DNA of 8,790 nucleotides from Sutterella sp. (lineage in GTDB: Bacteria; Pseudomonadota; Gammaproteobacteria; Burkholderiales; Burkholderiaceae_F), in the NCBI GenBank assembly GCA_020025965.1, contig JAHHRG010000070.1:1-8790 (forward strand), read 5' to 3'. The notes under the pieces were generated by a model. The model ran no database searches and had not been told where the DNA came from. It saw nothing but the letters and a program-made list of their open reading frames with translations. Positions 1 to 5,400 of the stretch are shown in pieces (within the stretch, counting starts at the first letter, position 1; every line of letters starts with the position of its first letter). A program made the position numbers and the translations under genes.

Positions 1-132
1 TACTGTTCGCAGGATCTCCAGAATCCCCTCCCAAAATTTGGGAGGGGAGCATCAAGTGTAGCGCGACAGATTAATATCCCACTAAATGAACCGCCCCCAA
101 TTTTGCGACCCTCTCTAAAGGGAGTTTCATGA
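1..132 (+). CDS. Possible 3' end of a gene cut by the window edge (unrecognised)
   Basis: Frame 1 is open from the first base to a TGA at 130-132, giving 43 residues ending in ILRPSLKGVS. I do not recognise the family. The stop overlaps the next ATG as TGATG (130-134), and an AAGGGAG Shine-Dalgarno lies just inside (118-124). This is the arrangement of translationally coupled genes in an operon and is the main reason to take the frame seriously. Against it, part of the frame (PLPKFGRGA) is simply the translation of the GC-rich palindrome at 24-48, and a 43-codon open frame can arise by chance. Confidence 0.22.
   Translation, partial: YCSQDLQNPLPKFGRGASSVARQINIPLNEPPPILRPSLKGVS
24..48. repeat. 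GC-rich near-perfect palindrome (hairpin)
   Basis: TCCCCTCCC (24-32) pairs with GGGAGGGGA (40-48), and the AAAATTT centre can add up to three A-T pairs. The structure reads almost the same on both strands. No T-run follows on either strand, so it is not a standard intrinsic terminator. It could be a dispersed palindromic element or an attenuator inside or between genes. Confidence 0.6.
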
Positions 133-194
133 TGCTAACCAAAGAACTACGCCAGAAAATATCGTCGGCACACCATGTGTGTTCCTCGCTGTAG
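132..194 (+). pseudogene. Short ORF with good start signals; possible truncated gene start
   Basis: ATG at 132 follows AAGGGAG (118-124) with 7 nt spacing and overlaps the preceding stop as TGATG. The frame reads MLTKELRQKI... and ends at TAG 192-194 after 20 codons, inside the stem-loop at 174-212. Good start signals with almost no coding length suggest a gene whose body has been lost. The first residues loosely resemble the start of type I restriction methylase subunits (HsdM, MLTKELR-KI-), but ten residues do not establish that, and I see no continuation in another frame. A real short leader peptide is the alternative. Confidence 0.22.
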
Positions 195-291
195 CGAGGA
201 GAAATACACATGATACTCTGGACACTCACAGTTACGGTGCATGTTCCGGAGAAGCATGGAAATAGGCCACCTTCGGAAGGGGTGTTGGTGG
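174..291 (+). other. Cluster of three consecutive stem-loops (possible structured RNA)
   Basis: Stem-loop A: CATGTGT (174-180) pairs with ACACATG (206-212), enclosing TCCTCGC (183-189)/GCGAGGA (194-200) with a TGTA loop. Stem-loop B: CATG-TTC (240-246) pairs with GAA-g-CATG (251-258) around a CGGA loop, with one bulged G. Stem-loop C: CCACC (267-271) pairs with GGTGG (287-291), or alternatively CCTT/AAGG around CGG (270-280). No long ORF covers the stretch. I do not recognise a known RNA family. The stems are read directly; function is unknown. Confidence 0.35.
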
Positions 292-294
292 TCA

Positions 295-686
295 GTTAAT
301 AAAATTAACCTTTAGTCTAAGATTTCTCTCGAATTGCAATGGTTTGGGCTTAACTTTTCGACTAAGGCAGAGTTCAGGTTTGGTTATGGTCAAAGCTTAA
401 TTCTCCCGAAGAGAGCTCAAGACCGCACATTGGAGCGTAGGCTTAGTCGACAGCCGAGCGACTAGTTAACTAATGAGTTCAATCGGCGAACGAAGCATAT
501 CTCTGTCATTATCGTTGGCCTCGAAAAGATAATTTCTTTGACTACTACGGAAAAGAGAAAAAAGCGGCATTACAAATGGTCTCTGCACGGCACATTACAA
601 ACTTGCTAAAAATTGAATAATTAGTTTAACCAAAAAGACTTAGCTCGGAATTACCCTGAAAAATAGTTGCTGTCTATTAATAATTT
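295..686. other. Stretch without a convincing gene
   Basis: No frame here has both a credible start and useful length. A TTAGTC/GACTAA-type motif recurs. TCGACTAAG (358-366) is complementary to CTTAGTCGA (442-450). Within the latter, TAGTCG (444-449) is also complementary to CGACTA (459-464), so the two pairings exclude each other. From about 466 a frame without a start codon runs to about 609 (including KRHYKWSLHGT), which might be gene debris. The stretch appears more AT-rich toward its end. Confidence 0.4.
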
Positions 687-944
687 GTGTGTGATAGTTT
701 GTTACATGAGTATGCGAGTGAACTATGCTGGAGCTTAGTAAGGAGTGTGATAAGCGGAGAAAAAAGTATTAATTTTCAATACGCTACCGAGTGTCAAGTC
801 GGAGTGTACGGCTATGTAACTTCAGCTCGATACACTCGTCGTGTGAAAGACGAGAATAAGGCGGAATACATTCTGTCAGTAGGGTTCGATGAAATACTAG
901 AAAAAAGGGACGCGTATCGAAAATTTAAAAGTATACACGATTGA
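687..944 (+). CDS. Hypothetical 85-residue protein (weak ORF)
   Basis: A GTG start at 687 gives 85 codons to TGA at 942-944. I do not recognise a family. The product is soluble-looking, with a charged C-terminal half (YTRRVKDENKAEY, EILEKRDAYRKF) and no membrane segment or signal peptide. No Shine-Dalgarno precedes the GTG. An AAGGAG at about 740-746 sits too close to an internal GTG to serve it, and the frame contains no internal ATG. It could be a decayed gene fragment or a chance ORF. It ends 5 nt before a TATAAT box, so the promoter of the next gene would begin where this ORF stops. Confidence 0.3.
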   Translation: MCDSLLHEYASELCWSLVRSVISGEKSINFQYATECQVGVYGYVTSARYTRRVKDENKAEYILSVGFDEILEKRDAYRKFKSIHD

Positions 945-949
945 AAATA

Positions 950-955
950 TATAAT
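950..955 (+). promoter_or_regulatory. Candidate -10 box for protease gene 1
   Basis: A perfect TATAAT lies in an AT-rich stretch. No good -35 hexamer sits 16-18 nt upstream; the nearest is TTTAAA at 924-929 with 20 nt spacing. If used, the transcript would start near 962 and carry a leader of roughly 185 nt containing the hairpin at 1103-1123. The TATAAT is certain; its use is inference. Confidence 0.25.
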
Positions 956-1054
956 GGTATATATGGCTTTTATGACATACTGTTTTTCATCCTGCAAAAC
1001 TTAGGTGTAAACCACTAAAGCAAAGAACTTTGGATATTTTTGCGATTCGTTGCC

Positions 1055-1064
1055 GATTAATCTT
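1055..1064 (+). promoter_or_regulatory. GATTAATCTT motif shared by both protease leaders
   Basis: GATTAATCTT occurs here and at 5301-5310, 94 and 100 nt before the respective MNRIFK start codons. Its first eight bases are a perfect palindrome (GATTAATC), which would suit a dimeric regulator, or it may be part of a promoter. The surrounding sequence is mostly different between the two genes. Confidence 0.35.
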
Positions 1065-1095
1065 ACCGATGTTGTGCGTCATTAAGCCTATCGAT

Positions 1096-1124
1096 GCATG
1101 ACCGATCAAGGACCAAATGATCGT
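1096..1124 (+). promoter_or_regulatory. Conserved leader hairpin upstream of protease gene 1
   Basis: This 29-bp block matches 5348-5376 at all positions but one (A at 1109 against T at 5361). CGATCA (1103-1108) pairs with TGATCG (1118-1123) around a 9-nt loop that carries GGACC. The stem ends 12 nt before the Shine-Dalgarno. Each arm contains a GATC. Sequence on both sides differs between the two genes, so the block looks selected. Candidate roles are a translation-control hairpin (GGA in a loop plus GGA in the Shine-Dalgarno is the usual CsrA/Rsm layout), a small-RNA target, or a DNA operator. Confidence 0.5.
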
Positions 1125-1135
1125 TATTTATTTCT

Positions 1136-1140
1136 GGAGA
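1136..1140 (+). promoter_or_regulatory. Ribosome-binding site fixing the start of protease gene 1
   Basis: GGAGA stands 8 nt before the ATG at 1149. The in-frame ATG at 1098 has no comparable site, so 1149 is the supported start. Confidence 0.7.
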
Positions 1141-1148
1141 TTTTCCCT

Positions 1149-4100
1149 ATGAATCGTATATTCAAGACCAAGTGGAGCGAAGTACACCAACAGTATGTGG
1201 TGACCAATGAAACCCAAGCAGGTCGCGGTAAGAGGACCAAGTCTGCTGTTACCGTAGCTGTTGCTGCTGCTATGTTTTCCGGTATGGCTGGCGCAACAGT
1301 CATGCCTGTCGGCACGGTTCACGGCTATGCCGGCGATCCGGGCGTGATCGGTAACCAGGCATCCTGGGAAACCGCCGAATATCAGAAAGACTGGGGTCTT
1401 TCTGCTATGAACGCTTCCAAGGCTTATAGCCTTGGCTTTAACGGGGCTGGCGTGACGGTTGGTGTCATGGATTCTGGAGCGCTAATGCAGATTCATCCGG
1501 AATTAGCAGGTGATCGTTTCTCCGGCACACATGTGTCGGGCGAATACGGATCATCAGGCAATCGTTATCCGCAAGCTGTTTCGGGTGAAGACAAGGGGCT
1601 CCCGTACGAAAAGGGCGAACACTATGACGTGAGTGGTCAGTGGATGGAAGGTGTCAACGACTCTCACGGTACTCATGTGACCGGTACCGTTGGGGCTAAT
1701 CGTGACGGTAACGAATTCCACGGTGTGTCCTGGGGATCCGATATCGTTGTTGGAAATACCGGTGCGACCGATGATAATAATTACGGTCCTTTTCAGGATT
1801 ATGCCTACTTCAAGGCGGGGTGGACGGCCTTGGCCGATCATCTCGTGGCTGCTAATGGCGAAAAGCGTGGTGGCGTGATCAATAATTCCTGGGGAACGAA
1901 TACTCGAGTGAGTGGTAAAACGCCCAATAAGGAGGGTACTCAAGATACCGTCGGTAATGACGGCTATAAAACTACCGTTCATCTCGACGTAAATACCCGT
2001 GCCGAATCCGAATACGAGTACTATCTCTTCAAGAAGATGTACGGTGACAATCCTAGCTTTGTTGATGCTGCTTATGATGCAGTTAAGGATAAAAATGTTG
2101 TTCAAGTGATGACGACGGGTAACCGCGACATGAACAATCCGTACTATCGTGCTGCTTATCCCTTCTTCAATCCCGAAGCAGAAAAGCATTGGGTCGCCGT
2201 GGCAGGGTTGAAGCAATCCAAGACTCCAGAGGGGCAAGTGATCGGCGGGCATTATGAACTGATCCCGAACTTCAACGAAGCTGGTCTAGCTAAGTATTGG
2301 ACCGTTGTAGGTCCAGGCGACTCGATTTATTCGAGTACGACGGGCGATCACGGAGAACCGGGGTTTGCTGCTTGGGGCGGCACCTCGATGGCTGCGCCGC
2401 ATGTCACCGGGGCGATGGGGGTTCTCATGTCCCGATATGATCAGATGACGGCTCTTCAGGTCCGTGATGTGATGTTCACGACGGCCAATCATAAGAATGC
2501 TGACGGTACAAATATGAAGGGCTGGGACAACCGCGACGGTTCGACCCCGTTGGATGGTCAGGTTTCCGATCGTATGGGTTGGGGTGCCCCTGACCTTGAA
2601 AAGGGCATGTACGGTATCGGTCAGTTCCTCGGCGAATTTGACTATGACATGGCCTCTGGTTCGCTTGACGTCTGGTCCAATGACATTACGCAGGTTGCAC
2701 TTGATCAGCGTCTCGCAGAAGATCAAAAGTGGATGGCAGAAACCAAAAACGGTACCGACATCACAGCGGGCGGTGACTATGTCCTCGGGGATAAATTTGT
2801 CGTAAAGGACGGTATCGAAGGCGATGACAGTCACGTCATTGCACAGGCGGATGCTGAAAAGTATCGTGCCGAACTCTACGCCAAGCAGGCCGCTGCGATT
2901 CAGAATAAGCTCGATAAGGGGCTTTACAACGGCTCACTTATCAAGCGAGGTGAAGGCACGCTTGTTGTAACGGGCAACAATACGTATCGCGGCGGCACGA
3001 CGGTCGAAGGTGGTACGCTTCTCGGCTTCAACGATTCCTTTGGTGTGACGGGGAACGATTCTTCGGCAACGGCCAACGGTAAGGTAACGGTGAACGGCGG
3101 TACGTTCGGTATCCTCACGTCCTATAACGATCAGTTGACGCAGAAGGGCGAAATCAAGGATACGGCGACGGATCACTCTGTTGATGTTACCGTTAATGCC
3201 AACGGCAAACTCATGATCATGGCCGGCCAAAATGCCGAAATGGGTGATCTGAAGCTTGCAGAAGGCGCAACGATTGTCGTGGGTTCTCTTGACGATGCTA
3301 CATTGAAACAGGCCTATAACGGCAAGGCAGCTGAAGGTACTTTGAAGGTTCAGTCGATGGACGGTGAGGTCAAGGTCGCTTCCGACCTCGCTTTCTTCGA
3401 ATCAACGGTGACACCTGTTGCAGTTCAGGCTTCCAGTGGTCCGACGACTCTCAATGTGACCTTGGAGCGTAACGATAAGGTGAACTTTGCTACGTTTGCT
3501 CAGAACGCAAACGGTTCGTCTATTGCTAACGCGATTGAAGCCCAGGGTAACGGTACTCTCTTCGATACGCTTCTCGGTTCTTCCGCTTCCGATGTAACAG
3601 CGACCTATAACTCTTTGGGTAACGACGTTTATCTGAACGCTCAGAATGCCGGAGTTGTTAATGGCTTGACCATGGTTCGCGTTATTAAGGATGAAGCGAA
3701 CGGTATCGGTGAAGGCCGTTCTGCTGAAATGGCAAACGGTACGGCCCGCCTTTGGGCTACGGGTGTCGGCAGTTGGGGTAACTTCGACTACGGCATGTCC
3801 GATATGGACAGCGATTTCTATGCCGGCTTGCTCGGTGCGGAAATTGATGTTGCCCAGAATACCAAGGTTGGTCTCTTCTTCGGTGCCGGTCAAACTGATA
3901 ACAAGGCCGGTGTGAACGGGAAGGTCAAGACTGACGATCTCCACTTCGGTGTCTACGGTATGACGAATATCGGTGAAGTGACGACTGTCAACTTCGGTAT
4001 TGCACGTACGCATCAGGATGCTGAAGGCTCCCGTCTGCTTCAGGTCGGCAGTCAGGTTGGTCTCAATGGTTACAAGGGCGACACCGATATCACGCAGTTC

Positions 4101-4553
4101 TACATTGAAGGCAACTGCAAGGCGATGAACACGGCTGCCTATCAGTTTGAACCGTATGTCGGCTTCAACTGGATTCACGTCGAAGCTGATGGTTTCAACG
4201 AACAGGTTGGCAATGTGAGCATTGCTTCGACTCTGGAAGATCGTGACATGCAGGTTACCACGCTCGGTGTCCGAGCCGGCGCTCCGTTCACGATCGGCCA
4301 GATCGGTATGACCGTGAAGGGCGATCTCGCTTGGTCGCATTTCTTCGGTGACAATGCAGCCACCTCCGCGATGAATCTTGATGGCGTAGCTACCAAGATC
4401 GAAGGCGGAGAACTCGAAGACGTTGCCTCTGTCGGTCTCGGCGTTGAAGCCCAGCTGACGAAGAGCACAACCTTTGGTCTTAACTACACGGGTACGTACG
4501 ATAGCGATATCGCCGCACACGGTGTGTTTGCCAATGTTCGTATGAACTTCTGA
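1149..4553 (+). CDS. Subtilisin-like autotransporter serine protease (copy 1)
   Basis: A type V secreted S8 serine protease of 1134 residues, the usual size for NalP/SphB1-type autotransporters. Residues 1-49 form an ESPR-type signal peptide: MNRIFKTKW, a long charged segment, a hydrophobic Ala/Val core, and probable cleavage after AGA49. The catalytic domain spans roughly 60-500 with Asp108 (VMDSG), His173 (DSHGTHV), oxyanion Asn325 (TTGNRD) and Ser413 (GTSMAAPHV); all key residues are present. A passenger-associated beta-strand repeat lies at about 603-627 (GTLVVTGNNTYRGGTT). A stalk and linker run to about 865. The outer-membrane barrel occupies about 866-1134 and ends RMNF with terminal Phe, the BAM signal. 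Start chosen: the ATG at 1149 begins the ESPR and has a Shine-Dalgarno; the ATG at 1098 would place 17 odd residues before the signal. The stop is TGA followed at once by TAA. One Cys is visible, in the barrel (990). From 3072 on, the DNA is identical to gene 2. Substrate unknown. Confidence 0.95.
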   Translation: MNRIFKTKWSEVHQQYVVTNETQAGRGKRTKSAVTVAVAAAMFSGMAGATVMPVGTVHGYAGDPGVIGNQASWETAEYQKDWGLSAMNASKAYSLGFNGAGVTVGVMDSGALMQIHPELAGDRFSGTHVSGEYGSSGNRYPQAVSGEDKGLPYEKGEHYDVSGQWMEGVNDSHGTHVTGTVGANRDGNEFHGVSWGSDIVVGNTGATDDNNYGPFQDYAYFKAGWTALADHLVAANGEKRGGVINNSWGTNTRVSGKTPNKEGTQDTVGNDGYKTTVHLDVNTRAESEYEYYLFKKMYGDNPSFVDAAYDAVKDKNVVQVMTTGNRDMNNPYYRAAYPFFNPEAEKHWVAVAGLKQSKTPEGQVIGGHYELIPNFNEAGLAKYWTVVGPGDSIYSSTTGDHGEPGFAAWGGTSMAAPHVTGAMGVLMSRYDQMTALQVRDVMFTTANHKNADGTNMKGWDNRDGSTPLDGQVSDRMGWGAPDLEKGMYGIGQFLGEFDYDMASGSLDVWSNDITQVALDQRLAEDQKWMAETKNGTDITAGGDYVLGDKFVVKDGIEGDDSHVIAQADAEKYRAELYAKQAAAIQNKLDKGLYNGSLIKRGEGTLVVTGNNTYRGGTTVEGGTLLGFNDSFGVTGNDSSATANGKVTVNGGTFGILTSYNDQLTQKGEIKDTATDHSVDVTVNANGKLMIMAGQNAEMGDLKLAEGATIVVGSLDDATLKQAYNGKAAEGTLKVQSMDGEVKVASDLAFFESTVTPVAVQASSGPTTLNVTLERNDKVNFATFAQNANGSSIANAIEAQGNGTLFDTLLGSSASDVTATYNSLGNDVYLNAQNAGVVNGLTMVRVIKDEANGIGEGRSAEMANGTARLWATGVGSWGNFDYGMSDMDSDFYAGLLGAEIDVAQNTKVGLFFGAGQTDNKAGVNGKVKTDDLHFGVYGMTNIGEVTTVNFGIARTHQDAEGSRLLQVGSQVGLNGYKGDTDITQFYIEGNCKAMNTAAYQFEPYVGFNWIHVEADGFNEQVGNVSIASTLEDRDMQVTTLGVRAGAPFTIGQIGMTVKGDLAWSHFFGDNAATSAMNLDGVATKIEGGELEDVASVGLGVEAQLTKSTTFGLNYTGTYDSDIAAHGVFANVRMNF

Positions 4554-4562
4554 TAAGCTGAC
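3072..4562 (+). repeat. 1491-bp perfect direct repeat, copy 1 (stalk and barrel)
   Basis: Read line by line against 7297-8787 (offset 4225 bp), I find no difference. The tract starts at a silent G/A difference (3071 against 7296), covers codons 642-1134, and runs 9 nt past TGA, where A4563 differs from G8788. Upstream the genes diverge quickly: several differences in the 30 bp before the tract, and many in the catalytic region. This fits gene conversion or a mosaic duplication limited to the secretion module. Confidence 0.92.
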
Positions 4563-4588
4563 ACTGGCTTTAAGCAATAAACTTGCTA

Positions 4589-4633
4589 AAAAATCCCTGT
4601 CGAACGCTAAATGTTCGGCAGGGATTTTTTTAT
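4589..4633 (+). terminator. Rho-independent terminator of protease gene 1
   Basis: AAATCCCTG (4591-4599) pairs with CAGGGATTT (4619-4627). A T-G wobble and CGAAC/GTTCG (4601-4605/4613-4617) extend the stem around a GCTAAAT loop. A run of seven T (4625-4631) follows. An A-run on the left side means it may also work on the opposite strand. A small extra hairpin (AGCAA/TTGCT, 4573-4587) lies just before it. Confidence 0.9.
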
Positions 4634-4660
4634 TGGTATCGAATTGTGAAAAAGCGCCCG

Positions 4661-4668
4661 AAGGAGAA
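4661..4668 (+). promoter_or_regulatory. Ribosome-binding site for the 93-residue ORF
   Basis: AAGGAGAA has its GGAG core 8 nt before the ATG at 4675. This supports that ATG over the GTG at 4633, which lies against the terminator T-run. Confidence 0.5.
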
Positions 4669-4674
4669 CGCTGT

Positions 4675-4956
4675 ATGGGAATTGAGATGTCCCTTGTTGA
4701 GGCAATATCTATAAAGGTGGAGACGTTTATCGCAGTGTGGTCTTTCCGAGCGTCGAGCCTCAAAAGTAATCCGTTGTTCGGAAAGTTGCCGAATGTCGAT
4801 AAGAGAGTCAAAGATCGGTTAACTCATTCGGAAGCAAAGAGTTGTAAATCCATTGCGCTGATATTTAGTAATGGATCGTCACCGAAAACGGTGGATTGGA
4901 ATAATGACTCTGAGCGAATAGACGAGATCAGATGGCTGATAGTTGGTGTTCTGTGA
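4675..4956 (+). CDS. Hypothetical 93-residue protein between the two proteases
   Basis: An ATG at 4675 with a textbook Shine-Dalgarno opens a frame of 93 residues beginning MGIEMSLVEAISIKVETF and ending IRWLIVGVL. I do not recognise it. There is no signal peptide, no clear transmembrane helix and no Cys-rich motif except one Cys in the middle (EAKSCKS). It starts 42 nt after the terminator of gene 1, so it needs its own promoter or read-through. Its stop (4954-4956) touches a 15-bp palindrome. It could be a small accessory gene, the leftover start of a longer gene broken by the rearrangement that created the protease pair, or a chance ORF. Confidence 0.4.
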   Translation: MGIEMSLVEAISIKVETFIAVWSFRASSLKSNPLFGKLPNVDKRVKDRLTHSEAKSCKSIALIFSNGSSPKTVDWNNDSERIDEIRWLIVGVL

Positions 4957-4970
4957 TCAAATCATTTGAT
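4956..4970. repeat. 15-bp palindrome after the 93-residue ORF
   Basis: ATCAAAT, one C, ATTTGAT: a perfect inverted repeat overlapping the last base of the stop codon. There is no T-run, so it is more likely an operator-like site or chance than an intrinsic terminator. Confidence 0.4.
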
Positions 4971-5209
4971 GACTTGAGAAGTCAGAAGTTTCTGATATTG
5001 AAGAAGATCTTATGAAATGACAGGGAAAAAAACGAGGGATAGGCAATTCACATTGGTTGATAAAAAGGTATTAGTTTTTCCAAAGATCTGTTAAAGCTAC
5101 GGAATGCCTTGAAACGACCGTTATTCAAATACTTCTATCTGAGTGGTATGGGGATGTTTTATAGATACAAATTTATAACTATACCAATAAAAGGAGGGTA
5201 AAGTTCAAT
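4971..5209. other. AT-rich stretch without a gene
   Basis: No frame with credible start signals. Around 5155-5187 the sequence is very AT-rich and holds TATAGA (5160-5165) and TATAAC (5174-5179), either of which could be a -10 box, but I find no convincing -35 at the right distance. Confidence 0.4.
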
Positions 5210-5269
5210 ATGTATTTTATATGGTTCATCTGTGTTGTTGCCTGGCCACGGGTAAAAACCATTAGGTAA
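5210..5269 (+). CDS. Possible 19-residue hydrophobic peptide in the gene 2 leader
   Basis: AAGGAGGG (5191-5198), the strongest Shine-Dalgarno in the window, precedes ATG 5210 with about 12 nt from the GGAGG core, slightly long. The frame reads MYFIWFICVVAWPRVKTIR and then stops. It is aromatic and hydrophobic with two Trp and a basic tail, as in small membrane peptides or regulatory leader peptides. It ends 131 nt before the start of protease gene 2. Gene 1 has no obvious counterpart. Confidence 0.3.
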   Translation: MYFIWFICVVAWPRVKTIR

Positions 5270-5300
5270 ATAAAGCTAGTGTTTTTTCTTGCTTCTTTGT

Positions 5301-5310
5301 GATTAATCTT
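5301..5310 (+). promoter_or_regulatory. Second copy of the GATTAATCTT motif
   Basis: Same ten bases as 1055-1064, 100 nt before the start of gene 2. The flanks differ except for the following T/A-rich bases. In both leaders a TTAGGT lies further upstream (1001 and 5262), at unequal distances, hinting at a worn common ancestor of the two promoter regions. Confidence 0.35.
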
Positions 5311-5347
5311 TATTTCTGTCATTGCGACGCAAATGAATTGTGTCAAA

Positions 5348-5376
5348 GCATGACCGATCATGGACCAAATGATCGT
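5348..5376 (+). promoter_or_regulatory. Conserved leader hairpin upstream of protease gene 2
   Basis: Counterpart of 1096-1124, with CGATCA (5355-5360), a 9-nt loop beginning TGGACC, and TGATCG (5370-5375). The distance from the block to the ATG is exactly the same in both genes, while the 24 bases between the block and the ATG are largely different apart from T-richness and the Shine-Dalgarno. Confidence 0.5.
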
Positions 5377-5385
5377 AGACTTTTT

Positions 5386-5391
5386 AGGAGA
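5386..5391 (+). promoter_or_regulatory. Ribosome-binding site fixing the start of protease gene 2
   Basis: AGGAGA stands 9 nt before the ATG at 5401. Neither the GTG at 5299 nor the ATG at 5350, both in frame, has a Shine-Dalgarno. Confidence 0.7.
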
Positions 5392-5400
5392 ATTTCAGAA

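Noticed and set aside
1..1090. CRISPR array or tRNA/rRNA genes in the left region
   Set aside because: There is no regularly spaced repeat set and no cloverleaf or rRNA-like sequence; only isolated inverted repeats.
1098..1148. Start of protease gene 1 at ATG 1098
   Set aside because: No ribosome-binding site, and ESPR signals characteristically begin at MN-(R/K)-I-(F/Y)-K, which is at 1149. Kept as a finding because the codons are conserved as DNA.
1554..2834. Minus-strand open frames of 182 and 232 codons opposite the catalytic domain of gene 1
   Set aside because: They are antisense to conserved S8 motifs, have no start signals, and fit the codon bias of the real gene.
4633..4674. GTG 4633 as the start of the small ORF after gene 1
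   Set aside because: It abuts the terminator T-run and lacks a Shine-Dalgarno, whereas ATG 4675 has a good one.
3402..4811. 469-codon open frame on the minus strand across the barrel of gene 1, with a shorter twin at 7627-8745
   Set aside because: It lies fully antisense to a clear autotransporter, its product resembles no family, and its duplication simply follows the identical DNA of the two genes. It is a codon-usage shadow.
5299..5400. Longer N-terminus for protease gene 2 starting at GTG 5299 or ATG 5350
   Set aside because: Neither has a Shine-Dalgarno, both would bury the ESPR start behind unrelated residues, and AGGAGA before ATG 5401 fits well.
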